A DNA stretch of 64,000 bases from Hydnum rufescens UP504 (taxonomy: Eukaryota; Basidiomycota; Agaricomycetes; Cantharellales; Hydnaceae), in assembly GCA_014904985.1 (NCBI GenBank), contig MU129089.1, positions 1 to 64,000 on the forward strand, in the 5' to 3' direction. The position numbers and the translations under genes were made by a program. Position 1 is the stretch's first letter; every line of letters begins with the position of its first letter. Shown here piece after piece: positions 45,210 through 58,064 of this stretch. The notes under the pieces were generated by a model that worked only from the letters and a program-made list of their open reading frames with translations, ran no database searches and was not told where the DNA came from.

Positions 45210-47218
45210 TTACCAGGAAGTGTAGCCGCTAGAGGTGGCCGAGCATGTGTTAGCACCACACGGAGATCGAGAGAGCGGGTAGCACAGTGCATACCCATCG
45301 ATAATAATATCGGTTCCAGTGCAGAATGCACTCGCTTCGCTGGAAACATTACCCAGGAATCAGTCAGCACCCGGGGCTGTCCGGGAAACGGGAAAGGAAA
45401 CATACCAAGCGAGATACAGTGCCGCGCCACTCAGTTCGTTAACATGTCCCATCCGCCCCACAGGGGTACGCTCGTACCTGTATGCCACAACGGGGCAAAA
45501 AAATGCCCACGGCCGGGTGAACCACACGAACAAATGGCAAGTATGGGAGAAAGAGGCAGTGTTCAATTGTAGGATAAGACCCATTTTGTCATCGAGATTC
45601 GCGTGAGAGACACGTGTGCGCCTCCAGGTTCAGGCCAATCTCGTTGCCGACGGGCAAATAGATAATTGAAACAGATGAAAATTCCACGTACCAGGCCTTC
45701 TTCAGCAGGGGATCAAACTGCACAGCGGACAAATTGATGTGATCGTTAACACCAACGCGACACCGGAAAAGTTATTCTTCCTACCTTCTCATTCAAGACG
45801 GTGTTCCTGGGCGAAGCTTGCTGTTAATGGAAAGTGCAATCCCAAAGTGACAACAGATCGCTCACATATATCCGGGGCTGATTGTATTTACCCTGACCTG
45901 CAGAAATATGACGATAAGCTGTCAGCCTCCTCATTATGCATTCAACAGGCATATCAGGACCTTGTGTGGAGCCCTACAATAGATATATACACTGTGAGCG
46001 GCTTGATATGGGCGCCCAACCACAGGGTCACCCACCATTCTGCCGCCAAGGACTTGGAAAGATGGATCACCGCCGCTTTCGCTGAATCCCGCGATAGTGA
46101 TCGGTTCAATGGACCCGAGAATGGGGAACAGTTCAACACTTACACGCATTGTAGGCACTTTGAGGCTGGGGGTAATTGACTATCCGAAAAGACAGGGATC
46201 AAGTTGGAATGTTGAGTATCATGATTTTGGGTCAGAACCCACCGATATGACCAGACATTGAGGCAATGTTGATGATTGACCCCCCTTTACCGGATGCAAT
46301 CATATGGTTGCCAGCCTACAATAGGCAGCCATCAACACACGTAGAGATAGCAAAAAAGAAAAGAGGGCGTACCGCCTGGCAGGCAAAGAAAACACCGTTC
46401 AGATTGATATCAATGACCTACACATTTGACCGTGAATTCAGTTCATCATTGCAAGCAGCATCGCAGGAGACCCGATGTACCCGCTTAAACCCTGGAATCT
46501 CGTCGTTAACTCGCAATCATGATAAGGTGTCCTCACTTACGATCTGCGGGGTAACTTTCTGCTGGTAGGTTGTCCGCCACGCCTAATTTCCTCGGTCAGA
46601 TAGATGTGCTATCCCAGGAAGGCACGAAATCGGAGGCGTACCAGCAGAACAGAGAAGGACGTCGATGCCTCCGAAGTCACGGACGATGCCATTGATAGCC
46701 TCTTCCACGGCAACGTGATCGCGGACGTCGACACGGTAAAACGATGCGGGGATTCCAAACTCAGCGTGAATTTCTTTAATAGCCTCTTCGCCGTACTCTA
46801 AAACGACGTGTCATCAATATCGTTGGCCACGGGGCCCAAACGTCGAGGAGACGAACCCTGAAGGACATCTATGATGGCCGCACCTGCGGCGCCGGCCTCG
46901 CAAAAGGCGCGCAGCATCTCGTAGCCGAGGCCGCGAGCGCCTTGACAAATGTGTCAGATGTTCAGCCCACGCGTCGGGGGAAAAACTTTATGTCAGAGGT
47001 TGCGAACTGAGGTGATGAAGGGGTACCTATCTACATACCTCCGGTAACCGCTACGATTTTACTGTGATCCATGATGCATGAGAATCATTTTTAGCGGATG
47101 TAGTTTTTCGGACGAATCAAGGAACGTACCCATCCAGACGGAACTTGGACATAATGCCTCTGGGGGGTTGGGGGGCTCCTGTGCTCGTCGCTGCAGAAGT
47201 AATTACAGTTTCACTCAT
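45210..47218 (-). CDS. Short-chain dehydrogenase, polyol/sorbose reductase type
   Basis: NAD(P)-dependent classical SDR, closest in pattern to fungal L-xylulose/sorbose/arabinitol-type reductases. The N-terminus MSETVITSAATSTGAPQPPR leads to MSKFRLDG and the cofactor motif VAVTGGARGLGYEML. Then come IDVLQ, PASFYRVDVRDHVAVEEAIN, IDVLLCSAG, VIDINLNGVFFACQ, GSIINIASMSGHI, the active-site SAYNASAKAAVIHLSKSL (Tyr and Lys spaced YxxxK), VNTISPGY, DPLLKKAW, TPVGRMGHVNELSGAALYLA, CTGTDIIIDGG and the end YTSW. About eleven short introns, all with agreeing phase and none of the frame breaks seen elsewhere. The start at 47218 is chosen over the ATG at 47072 because the reading FRLDG-KIVAV spans the intron between them. 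Substrate is inferred only. Confidence 0.88.
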
Positions 47219-47802
47219 CGTGGTAGTAGGTTTTTGTCGTGTGCACCGTGGTTGGACGGGAAATTGGTTTGATTCCGGCCGGGGCGGGCCGCTGTAGGGA
47301 GTAGGCCTGAACAGTTGCCTCAAGCGCAGTTGCCAAAACAACTCTCAATTTCATTGTCGAAGGCGACGAAGGTATTCAGCCCTGATCTCGATATGCACTG
47401 AGATTGCGGCACTCACATTATTTCCAGAGTGTGGCGTTGGCAACCGTCGGAGGAACTTTTCGGGGGTGAACTCCCTCCATTTTCTCTTCAATTTAGTATG
47501 TCTCTTCATCAATTGTCCGTACATAAGCCAATGTCTTTTTCCCTCCTAAAATTCACAAACAGCCCCAGAGAAGCGGACGTGAGCGTTCGACCATCTACGA
47601 CTTCCTCTGGTCTACTGCCCTCTCTGGGCGAGCCTATTGCCGCGTGGCACTGATCGAGAGATCTGGATCCATATACTGACTGAATTCGTGAATGAGTTCC
47701 TGATATCCCTCGGAGTCGCACAACATTATAGCTCTACTTCTTTCTCTCAAAGTTTGTTCCCTTCGTCCTCTCTCCCCCTTCCCTCTCCCCCCTCCGTCCT
47801 GT

Positions 47803-50239
47803 GTGCCCATGCAGCAACCAAACCCCCTCAGAGCCCGGACACTATTTCTTCGGCGTCTGCTACTTCAAACTCCCCCTTCATTCCCTATGCCTCCGCCAAG
47901 CACCGTGTCACGAAAGGTAGAGTTCCCTACTCACCCCCACTCCTGTCCCCTCCTCACTCAAGCTTCAATCGCTCAGGCCGCTATATCACGAGCAATGACC
48001 CACGAGGATACATGTGCGAATCTCCGTCTTCACCACCACTTCGTCGCTAACATCATTTCTCTTATTCCTGCCTCGTAGACCGGTGTGAGTACTCTCCCCA
48101 TGCGGCGCTAGGTCGGCCCCCCTCACTCGCTCCGCCCTAATTTTAGATATGAGTACCCACTCAACAACCAATGGGTCATGATGGACGTCGACGATGGCTA
48201 TGTTCTCTGGACCGGGATATGGAAAGGTGTGCCCGACGAACCTTGAGTTGTGGCCAGTACATTCTCACACCTCCGGACAATCCTCTCCGCAGCCCTCGGC
48301 AATGCCAAAGGTGTGGATCTTACTCATTCAGCGGACGCTCCTTTAAGCGGACCAGGCTTCTGAATCCGCCCTCCTGTCAGCCGATATTGTGAAGATGATC
48401 GAATCTCAACCAGAACTGGAGTCCCAGTTACGTCGAGTTCGCGGCGGGTATCTCAAGATTCAGGGGACTTGGATGCCATATGAGGTGCGAATTTCTTGTC
48501 ACAATCTCATTTCAGCCCCCTGACCATGTCTGAGCTTTTTCTTGTTTCAGGTGGCCCTGCGATTAGCCCGAAGGTAATTTGTTCTTGCCCTATCAGACCT
48601 GTTTATTCCTGGCGCATGATATTGATATTAATTGCGTCTCCACCTCAGAGTTGCTTGGCCTATCCGGGAAGACCTAATTCCACTCTTTGGGCGAGTATTG
48701 AGAGCACCCATATAAACTATCACCATCTAATGAGGTGTTTCAATAGCCCTACTTTTCCTTCCACGTGTTTATCGCCGGAACAACCGGGCTACGGACAAGT
48801 CCTCGACAATGGAGGTCGAAGACGCAAGCGAGGACCAACTCAAAGCTCCATTGCCAAGGCAGCTGCATCTAAAGAACAGCAGAACGCCGCCGCCGCGTCC
48901 GCTGCAGCTACATATGCCCAACGCCATCCCCCTGGATACTCGCCAACCCATCACGGCCAAGCCCCCCATTCCCCTCCAAGAGTATCATTCTTCATATAGT
49001 CGTCCATCACAACCGAAGCGATATGCAATTCAGCAAGGTCCGAGTGCAACCTATGACCAAGGCTTCTCTGCCCGACTCCCCCCACCTCCTCGCCCACACG
49101 AACCGTTTTCGTTTCCCCCTCGAGCACCAATGGATCCACCCCGGGAACGGGGAACCGACTCTCGACCCCGATATTCCCCGTACCCACAACACTCACCCTC
49201 CTCTCATCATTTCGCCTATCAGTCGAGTTCCCACCAATCTCATCAAGGCGGTGGCTTTGATTTGCCTCCTATATCCACTATTGCTGGCCCCCTTCGCCCA
49301 GGGGGCCAGATCGAGGCGCGATCGTTTATGGAGCGTTCTTTGCCACCTTTTGGTAGCTTGAGAGATGGCCAGACGCCAAATATGGACACTTCTGCAGTGC
49401 TACGGAGGTTGCGAATTGAGGACAGCTCGGCCCAGATGAACCAACCTCCGTCGAGCTCAACTATTGCACCACTTGGTATTGCCCGACGCCTTGACATGCC
49501 CTCGGAGCAATATATGCAGACTCGACGCCGGTCGTCCAGTGCCCCGCCGCTGCAGCCCCTTCCCTCGTTTTCTTTATCTCCGGTGTTGAGACCTGCTGAG
49601 CATGCTTACGGCGAGGATTCACGGATGGCTGATTCCAGCGGCCCTTCACATGTTCCTCCGAGAGCGGGGCATCACCAGCATTCCCATTCTGGAAGTTCGG
49701 TTCGTGGCTTGCGCAGCCCCCTGAATCGCTTTCGAGATCATCCTCACTATGGTGTACAACCGGATCATAATCCTTCGGTGCATGCTCTCACAAGAGCCTC
49801 GTCCTCGTCCTCATTTTGGACACAGCAACATTCCCCGGCAGAGTCATCTCCATTCACAGAGCGTTCACCAGTGTCTCCTGTTTCATCATCTTATCCATGG
49901 TCTCCACCCACGGGGAGTGTTCCCCCTCCAGCCTCTGCGCCTTTTATTGGGATTAGCGTCGACAGTGTAAAGTCTCATCTGGAGGACTATGCCGAGTCGG
50001 AAGTGTCATCTCTATCGTCGTCAGGTTCCTCGGAGTTTAACTCACCCAATACTTTACCCGGAACTGCGGCTAGGACACCCCCGATTCCTTCGTATCGTCC
50101 AGCTTCGCCCATGCAGATATCACCCGCTGAGAGTGCTACTCGAACATCAGGGATGGCTGATTCCCCGCTCTCCGCTGTTTCGGATATGAGGAAGGAGCGG
50201 GAGAGCACCCAGCGGAGGGCACCTATTCGACCCTGGTGA
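47803..50239 (+). CDS. APSES/KilA-N DNA-binding regulator
   Basis: A transcription regulator of the fungal APSES class. The DNA-binding part is spread over many small exons: SAKHRVTKGRVPY, YITSNDPRGY, IPVYEYPLNNQWVMMDVDDG, YVLWTGIWKALGNAKADIVK, VRGGYLKIQGTWMPYEVALR, RRVAWPIREDLIPLFG, PTFPSTCLSPEQPGYGQVLD, then basic GRRRKRGPTQ. One exon (48079-48084) has just six bases. One intron has a GC donor (TTTGG/GCGAGT). The last exon encodes about 430 residues of Ser/Pro/His-rich disordered sequence ending REREST-like RRAPIRPW. The run of six C at 48962-48967 puts the DNA-binding part and the tail in different frames; one C fewer joins them. The start is uncertain: the first in-context ATG is at 47803, but a frame correction is needed to join it to SPDTISSASATSN. 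It is divergent from the SDR gene at 47218. Confidence 0.82.
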
Positions 50240-50792
50240 TTTGTACATTATCGAGGGATTCCTTCCCATGAGGATCGTCTCCTCTTTTCCTCGGCTTCCA
50301 TGGACCATTCTAGTTACTCATGTCGTGTCTCCTTCTTCGTGCCTAATTCCCTAGCAAGCAAGTTTCATACTCCAATCTTTTCGTAATATACGCATTCACC
50401 ACAACATGTGTCTGCTTGCTCGCATGCCCATGCCCATAGCCTTTCCGTACCCCCCTACTGTTCCCCCCTAATCTGCCTTGAATACATACAATTTACTAAA
50501 ATTAATACGCTGGCTTTGAGGAACGGAAGATCTTCACAGGCTGCGCCACGGGGCATCAGTTGCGTTTCGCGGCAAGTCCCGTGTGCCTAACACGATCGTA
50601 TTACCTACTTGATTCGGACGCGACACTGGCTCTGAGCCGCGTGGTTGCCCGCAGATTGGGGGCTGCTCTTGGAATAACTCGCTCAAGAGACTCTTTCGAG
50701 CCTCCAGCAGCCGTCGAACTACCTCTCCAATTACTCTCGACAACAGAGCAAATATCCCGAACACCTCCGTCCGGTGCCAATACGTCGACCCA
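50240..50792. other. Intergenic between APSES gene and phosphate transporter
   Basis: About 550 bases, C/T-rich near 50400-50480; promoter of the downstream transporter expected. No other feature. Confidence 0.4.
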
Positions 50793-53700
50793 ATGAAGTT
50801 CAGGTACCCCCCTCTTCGTCATATATTGTGATTTATTTCTCACCATCAACCCCTTCAGCAATTCCCTCAAGTTCAATGCTGTTGCTGAGTGGTGGGATGG
50901 ATACATAGCGTACGGAGAGCTGCCTTTTTTAGATCAAGCATGCCCCACTATGCAAAAAAAAAAAAATAATTGAATTTCGATTCTCTAGGTACGCTGCCTT
51001 AAAAAAGACTATCTATGAGCTCGAAGAAGGCCTCGGGAATCGGAATGACGGGGCCGCATACGGCGAGAGAAGCTCGCTTCTCGCCTCCGGAGATCAATCC
51101 GCGTGGACGAATGAAAAGTTCATCCCCCTCCTCGACAGGGAGCTCGCGAAGATTGTGACGTTTTACAAGGCGCAGGAGCCCGAGCTTCGTGCTGAAATCG
51201 ACGATGTGGCGGCAAATATTGCTAGAAGAGAGGAAGAAGGGCTGGGACCCGACCCTCGGTATGTGGATGACGATGAGTCAGATGATGACGACGTGTCCAA
51301 CTTGGGGAGTGGCTCTTCGCCGCATGCCACCCGACGTCGAAGACGGACGTTGTCAGGTCTTAGTGCTCAGTATTCACCGCTGGGTAAGTGCCTCTCTCCA
51401 TGGAATGTATTTATTAATAGTGGTAAATGGTGCACTGCTCTCTCCTAGAGCCCCCGCACCATGCACTGGGAGATCTCGAAGCGAGTTACGTGACTTACCG
51501 GCCAGAAGAGAGCCCTGAAGGACGAAATACCAGGGCTGGGCGATCTCATAGTCTGTCGAATGCACTAAAGTCACCACGCGCTGCTCTGGCCAACTTGTTT
51601 AATTCGCAACCGCCCGAAAGTGTATGGATGTCCAAGAGTACTTTTGCTTGGGAGACGCGGATGCTCTTCAAACGACGCATAACCGCAGTGTATATAACGG
51701 CCACTTCTTTGAAATCCTATGTCGACTTGAATCATTCTGGATTCCGCAAGATATTGAAGAAGTACGCCGAGCGGGCTTTTTTGAAATGGATCAGGATGCT
51801 CAACCTGCTTCTTCTTCATGATAGATATGATAAGATTACAGAAAACGATCTTAAGGACCGCTACATGCAGGAGAATGTGGAAGTTGCATATCCTTTCGAG
51901 CAAGCCACTCGGTCTCGCTTGAACGATATGATCGCGCAGATTGTTGGGCAATATGCTACATGTATTACCCAAGGCGACCTCTCTCAGGCGCAGAAACAGC
52001 TGAGGCTATACCAACGAGAACAGGTGTGTTGCCTGAGGGCTTGTTTTTTTCCTATACCAGTTTCGCTCTGACAGGCTATTGTACTGTCGATTTAGATAGT
52101 GTGGGAAAGGGACACCGTATGGAGACAAATGATTGGCGAGGAGCGACGCGGCGAACGAGATGGCCAAGTTAAGAACCTCGTACCATCGAGTGCACTGAAC
52201 AGCACCACGCCCCCGCTGGCGACCATTCCCACACCTTTCGGGGGAATTAAGGTCACTGGAAATCGCATTTCCATTCTGGTTGCACTGACTTCGTTCCTCA
52301 CTCTATTGAATGTTAAAGCCGTAGAGGGGCCCGAGGCCAATCGATGCTTCGCCATCTTTGTATTCGCTACAATCTTATGGGCCACAGAGGTATGCTTAGT
52401 TTATTCCTAATGACTTGCTGGTAACAACCATGGCCCATGTATAGGCGATACCACTATTTGTCACATCTACGTCCGTCCCTTTCTTTGTGGCGGTCCTTAG
52501 AGTCATCCGGACCCCAGAAGGGGAACCCATGTCTGCGCCAGATGCTACCAAGTTCATTGCTTTCCACGGCTTCCCATCATCTCCAAGGCTGATTTCTCTT
52601 TTGTAGATTTGTATTTTCCACTATGTTTTCACCAACGATCATGCTGCTTCTTGGAGGTTTTACCCTCTCTAGTGCGCTCAGTAAGACGAACATCGATCGT
52701 ATCATCATTACACGAGTACTTAGCTTCGCTGGAACCCGACCGAGTACCGTGTTATTATCTTTCATGTGCGTTTCTTGTTTTGCAAGTATGTGGATTAGGT
52801 GAGTGCGAAATTATCTCTGATCTTGATCATGTGAGCCACTTCAACTTCCCACTATAGCAATGTGGCCGCCCCCGCCCTGTGCTTTGCGCTGATTCGGGTG
52901 CGTGTCGCGTGTGTGTGCTCCTACTCTCAGTAATTGTTCATTTCTTCCCTATCATTAGCCTATTTTGTCATCTCTACCCCCCAAGTCGACCTTCGCACCT
53001 TGCTTAATTGTAAGTGCACCTTCATGCTGACAAACATTTTCGCCTACCATTCGAGACTAGATGGCCATCGCTCTTGCTGCTAACATTGGTGGTCAAAGCT
53101 CCCCGATATCGTCCCCCCAAAATCTTATTGCGCTGGATGCAATGAATCCTCGACTCGATTGGCTGCATTGGTTTGCGGTTGCAATCCCAGTCTCTGTGGT
53201 CTCTGTCCTTCTCATCTGGCTCTTATTGCTGGCTATCTACCGCCCGAGTAATACAGCCGATGGCCAGCGATTATCCATCAAGCCAATCCGCGCCACACGA
53301 GAAACCTTCACCCTGAAGCAATACTGGGTAATGTTTGTTTGCGTTGTCACTATAGGACTGTGGTGCGTGGCCCATGAAATTGAAACATATTTCGGGGATA
53401 TGGGTATCATTGCAATTATCCCCATCGTTGCATTTTTCGGATCTGGCGTATTGAAAAAGGCTAGTGGTCTTCGGCATATTTCCCCTATCTTCATTTGCGT
53501 CATCTCGATCTACTTTGCTTTAGGCGGACTTTGATCAGTTTCTCTGGAGTATCGTATTTCTGGCGATGGGGGGCATCTCGTTGGGCAAGGCCGTTGTCTC
53601 CAGTGGCCTTATTGACACAATGGATGTTGTTATTCGCGATCGCATCTCCGGGCTGAGGCTGTACGAGGTTGTCCTTGCCCTGACTGCCGTCGTCGTCGTG

Positions 53701-54302
53701 AGTTCCGGCTGGCAACGAATTCGAAAACCACTTGTATTCATTTGTCTTCTTTGATCAGGTGGTATCCACCTTCATCAGCCACACAATTGCCAGCGTGCTT
53801 TTGGTCCCCATTGCGGCGGACATCGGGGCTAGTCTGCCGACCCCTCATCCACGGTACGCGCGGTTCTATTCATATGAGCTCTCATATGAACTCTATTTCA
53901 CTGAGACTCTTTTTACTTCCTTTGAGGCTTTTGATATTTATCACCGGCCTCGCGTGCTCCACGGGGATGGGGATGCCGGTTTCCGGCTTTCCAAATCAGA
54001 CAGCGTCAGTATGGCCTGAAGAAGATGCTTCGCACAAAACAAACCATTAAAAAAAAAAAAACATTGCATTGCATTTCCTTTAGAGCCACCCAAGAAGACG
54101 ACATGGGGATTCTCTATCTCACGAATATCGATTTTTTAAAATGCGGCGTTCCTGCGAGCATGATCTCTGCTTTGGTAACCCCTCTTTTTCTTGGGCAGAA
54201 TTATTGATTGCTTTCATCTGACAACAATTTCATGCGGGGCGGGGGTTGGTTCCAAAGGTGGTCGCCTCAATTGGATACATACTCATGTTACTCGTCAAGT
54301 AA
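50793..54302 (+). CDS. SPX-domain low-affinity phosphate transporter (Pho87/Pho90 type)
   Basis: Plasma-membrane phosphate permease with an N-terminal SPX sensor that reads inositol pyrophosphates. The first exon is just MKF plus two bases, joined to SNSLKFNAVAEWWDGYIAYA and ALKKTIYELEEG; the SPX domain continues through FIPLLDRELAKIVTFYKAQE, FAWETRMLFKRRITAVY, SLKSYVDLNHSGFRKILKKY and YDKITENDLKDRYM. A linker and the SLC13-type carrier follow with about ten to twelve helices: ISILVALTSFLTLL, FAIFVFATILWATEAIPLFV, IMLLLGGFTLSSALSKTNID, MWISNVAAPALCFALI, ANIGGQSSPISSPQNLIAL, QYWVMFVCVVTIGLW, LWSIVFLAMGGISLGKAVVS, STFISHTIASVLLVPIAADI, GMGMPVSGFPNQTA, ending ILMLLVK. About 13 introns, one with a GC donor (AAAAAG/GCTAGT). 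The junction near 52555-52612 (before FSTMFSPTIM) does not phase cleanly. Confidence 0.88.
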
Positions 54303-54671
54303 GCGAACGATCCACTATGCATTTTTGTCACGGGATTCACTGATACCGAAAATACCCTGTAGAGTATGAAAGATCCAATCAATCGCTCGCATCCAAAGGA
54401 TCCATTTACTTGCTGTATGAGGTACATAGAATGTACTGCGGTTCGAAGCGACACGTACAACAAAACTGATGGTTAAATACCCACTATCATGAGGTGCACA
54501 GCAGTCTCCATACATCGTTAAGGGTCGTTGCTATCGTAAAAGTTTTCGTAATGATACAGAGTTCGTTTGGGACGATTCAGAAAAGACGTGAGGGTTCGTG
54601 TGAAAGCAAACTTGGTGGACATGGATCAATGCAAGGTCCGCTACCTTGAGTTGGAGAGAGGGGTGAGAATT
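54303..54671. other. Convergent intergenic space
   Basis: About 370 bases between the ends of the transporter and the SAM-domain gene; nothing recognised. Confidence 0.4.
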
Positions 54672-57278
54672 TCACGAGCGCCTCGCCACAAAGCGCCGGA
54701 AGACGAATTGGACGAGAATCACAACGACGCCCAGACTGGCGCCAAGGACGTAGTCTGCGAGTCCGGCAGGAATGTCGTCGACAACGTTCTTAGAGTCCCA
54801 AATCCGTGGGTTAATTGCCGACTTGGGGTGGGTAATTGGTTTAGAATCTTCGGAGGCTTCCACCACAGAGCTGTGCATAGTAGGAACTATCTCCTGTGCC
54901 ATATGGTCAGGTCCTGCCGGAAATATTGCCTGTTCCTCGACTTCCCCAAGGAAGACTCCTCCGCCGGTGTTACCCTTATCCAGCTCCAGCCGCATATGCA
55001 GTTCTTCCTGGGCACGAGCTGCCTCTCGTGTCTCCAATTCATCCAACCGGCGCTCTACCTCCTCAAGTCGCACTCGAAAGACTTGCAGCATACTGGAGAA
55101 TTCGAGGGAATCGGCGGCGGCGGCGGCGGCAGATTGGGCCACTTCAATTTCCCCCTCCTCAGTAGTCCCAGTCCAGACAGACTGCTCTACCAAGATGCGA
55201 GTGGCCGTGGCGGGAGCCTGACTGTACAGCAGGGACGACGTCCACGACAGGGGCTAGCTCCGCTGGAAACGAAACTTCGGGCTCAGGGGGAGCAAACAGA
55301 GACGAGAGGGCCGCAGGCGATCTGGCCATCGATGGCGAGGACCTCAGGCTGGGACCCATCCTGAGGATCTTCTCAGACGAGTGGTGGGCGACGCGGCGCG
55401 CCGTCTGCCCGATAATGTCGTCGTCCAACCAAGGATGCCCACCGGCTTGTTCTTCCTCCTCCTCGGGACCCATGCGTTTCAAGAGTTCCTCCATGGAGAG
55501 CTCTTCCTCAACCACAGGCTCCGCAGTGGCATGCAGCGGGTCATCAGGGACCGCCAGTGATAAACGGGCGGTGGGCACGACTGTCACTGGTCTATGCTCT
55601 TCCGTCTTTTGCGAAAAGGCAGTGCCGATTCGCTCAATCAGCTCACTGTCAGAGTCGCCCACTGTGGGAGGGGAACGATCGTCGTAATATCCTGGAGGCG
55701 AGGATGAATGAGGCAAGCTAAGCGCAGATCCAGCGAGATCTGCATGGTGCGATTCCTCAGCCTCGCTGTCGATGCTGACGGCAGGACCATCCCCGGCGGA
55801 CGTATGGACATCAGCTGAATGCAGCAGCTCATGGTGTTCTTCTACAGGTATTGCATCCCGTCGAGGTCCTAAGGTCGCAACTACTTCACGGATTGGATCA
55901 TCCTCCTTCGCAGACTTCCCGCTATCCACGTCCGAATGCTCGGATGAGAAGTCCCAGGCAGTGGAATGGCCACTATTTTCACCGCCGCTAAAGGAGCGAT
56001 CCTCCGATTCATGTTCCGGGACGTCGCCAAGCTCGGAACCGTCAGATGGCGACGAGGACGCATTACTATCGGAGCCAACACTCCTCTCATAGGAGGCTAC
56101 CATACCGCGTACTCGCATCCCTCCACTGGTGAGTTTGTGGACGGATTGCCGGGAAGGGGTCGAAAAGGATGTGTACGGGTCCCCGACAGTCGTTGGTGCG
56201 CTAACGGACGTCGGGAACACGGCACGGCCAATCCATCCTGACTTGGATCCACCGACTTCTTCGTCTCCTCCGGTGCGCGACATTCGGTCACTTCGAGTGC
56301 TGACGCTCCTAGAGGTGTGCCCATCTACATCACTGTGCTCGGGGGACAGTGTCGTGGAGGACATTCGATTTCCAGAACGACCGAAACCATAGATGCGCCC
56401 TTTTATTACCTTCTGTCGAAGTAGATGGGCTTGTGCGATAAATTTATCCCGCCAGCTGGGCGTGATACCCATGCTGAATGACAAACACACGTCGTAAACC
56501 AGGTGGTCCTAACGGGCATGCAGTGATACTACGCACTCGTCTAGATCATCCTCATTGAGGCGCAAGAATGCCCGGCCACTTAATTTCTCGTTGATAATGG
56601 TGGTCTGGATGTCTCGAATGACCGGACTAGAGAAAGATCCGCCGTGCTCGACGGACAGCACTGAACCAAGGTAGAGGGACAGGTTCGTCGGTGTCCAGTA
56701 CTTTGGATTGTCGGGAAGACCGAGGAACTTTATGAGCTCCGACCCATCTTTGGCCTGGGCGAAGGAGAAACAGTCGGTGTAGACAGAGAAGGAAGGGTCT
56801 CTCTGCGAAGCGCCCGGGTATACGGGGCATCTGCCCCTTCATAGCTATTGGATAAGCCCCAAAGGCGATCCTCATCGTCTGAAATCGAATTACTGCGGGA
56901 AGACGATCGTGAAGACGCCCTTGAAGGTGGGAACGGCAAAGGGGGTGGAACGTAGATGGGATTTGAAGATAAGGACTTTGTGTGCCTGAGTGTACGATGT
57001 TCACCCGAAGGCTTCGATCCATATCGAGGTGCGGAGGGTGAGGTGAGGGGCAAGTACGAATGTGAGGTGTTAGGCGTCATGCCACTGGAGTTGGACCTAG
57101 TGAGGATCCCGGTGGAGGTTGTCTTTACAGCGTAAGGATGGTTATTCTCCCTTGTCGGAGAGCCACTGGATGGGAAAGGGTAAGCAGTAGTTTGAGAATT
57201 GACCCGAAGTCGCGTCGGGGATGGGTTTGGATGGGGAGCAGCATTGTTGAGATCAGAAACAACTTGATCATCAACCAT
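54672..57278 (-). CDS. SAM-domain protein with C-terminal membrane anchor
   Basis: The start MVDDQVVSDLNNAAPHPNPS opens a disordered Ser/Pro-rich region of about 170 residues. A SAM-like domain follows across two small exons: FLGLPDNPKYWTPTNLSLYL, VIRDIQTTIINEKLSGRAFL, RLNEDDLDE and MGITPSWRDKFIAQAHLLRQ. Then comes a long acidic, disordered middle (about 400 residues, with LSMEELLKRMGPEEEEEQ), an Ala run, a coiled coil (LQVFRVRLEEVERRLDELET) and a single membrane helix near the very end (DYVLGASLGVVVILVQFVF) followed by RRFVARRS, the layout of a tail-anchored protein facing the cytosol. SAM domains usually mediate protein oligomerisation; no specific function is known to me. One frame break near 55213-55222 separates the middle from the coiled-coil part. 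Confidence 0.75.
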
Positions 57279-58064
57279 GGCTTTACTATAAGTAGCGCTG
57301 TGGTGAGAAATATCTGTTGTCTACGACGGTTCCCAAGGCACTGACGATAACGGGGAGATAGTGTGTTGACAGTTTTCTTTTCAAGGAGAGAGAGAGGTGC
57401 GAGACTACCACGACCAAGAACTGTGTTTCGTCTAGCACCACAAGAGCTACCCAAAGCTAGAGAAAGTGAGGGAATGAGAGGACTTAGGAGGGCAGTGGAG
57501 GTCACGGTCGCGACTGGAAACCAACATTTGCATCCGAATATCCCACGCGACAAGCCGTCCCGCGCCGCCAAATGATGGCTAGAAGTTGTCGACACTTCTA
57601 CCGGGGCCATGAGATTCACGTACATAATTCTGCCTACCAAGGCCAGGATGGACCTGGCATCCTATCCTGTATCTTGATGAAAGGCCACAGAAAATGCTGT
57701 GGGCCACTGCTTGGTATTTCTGTGGGCCATGAAATTCGAATCTATGATAGAGCTTGGAATCATGCACTACATTTTGGGATCGAAGAGCAGAACAAATCCC
57801 GAGCATCTTGGAGTTGATGATAATCACTGTTCCAAGACCTGGGCATTCTAATCATCGAGTTCAGAAAAGACGCCCACTGCTCTAGAATTCAGGCGAACCG
57901 TCTAAGAAGATGGAATAAAGAATATTTCCAATTCCTCCAGTCTGTGTACAACACGATTTATATATCGTTGCGGATATCCAGACTACACCTGCGCAGACGA
58001 TCACTCCCAGGATACCAAGTATTTGTCCATGGAAGAGCAAAGTCAATTCGTACGGCCCTTGGAC
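57279..58064. other. Intergenic with a short diverged duplication
   Basis: Contains two related segments, GGGGCCATGAGATTCACGTA near 57604 and GGGCCATGAAATTCGAATCT near 57724, about 120 bases apart. No gene called; promoter of the SAM-domain gene expected at the left side. Confidence 0.4.

Noticed and set aside
55415..56392. Several Ser-rich plus-strand frames antisense to the SAM-domain gene
   Set aside because: Mirror of the acidic/Ser-rich coding strand; composition only.
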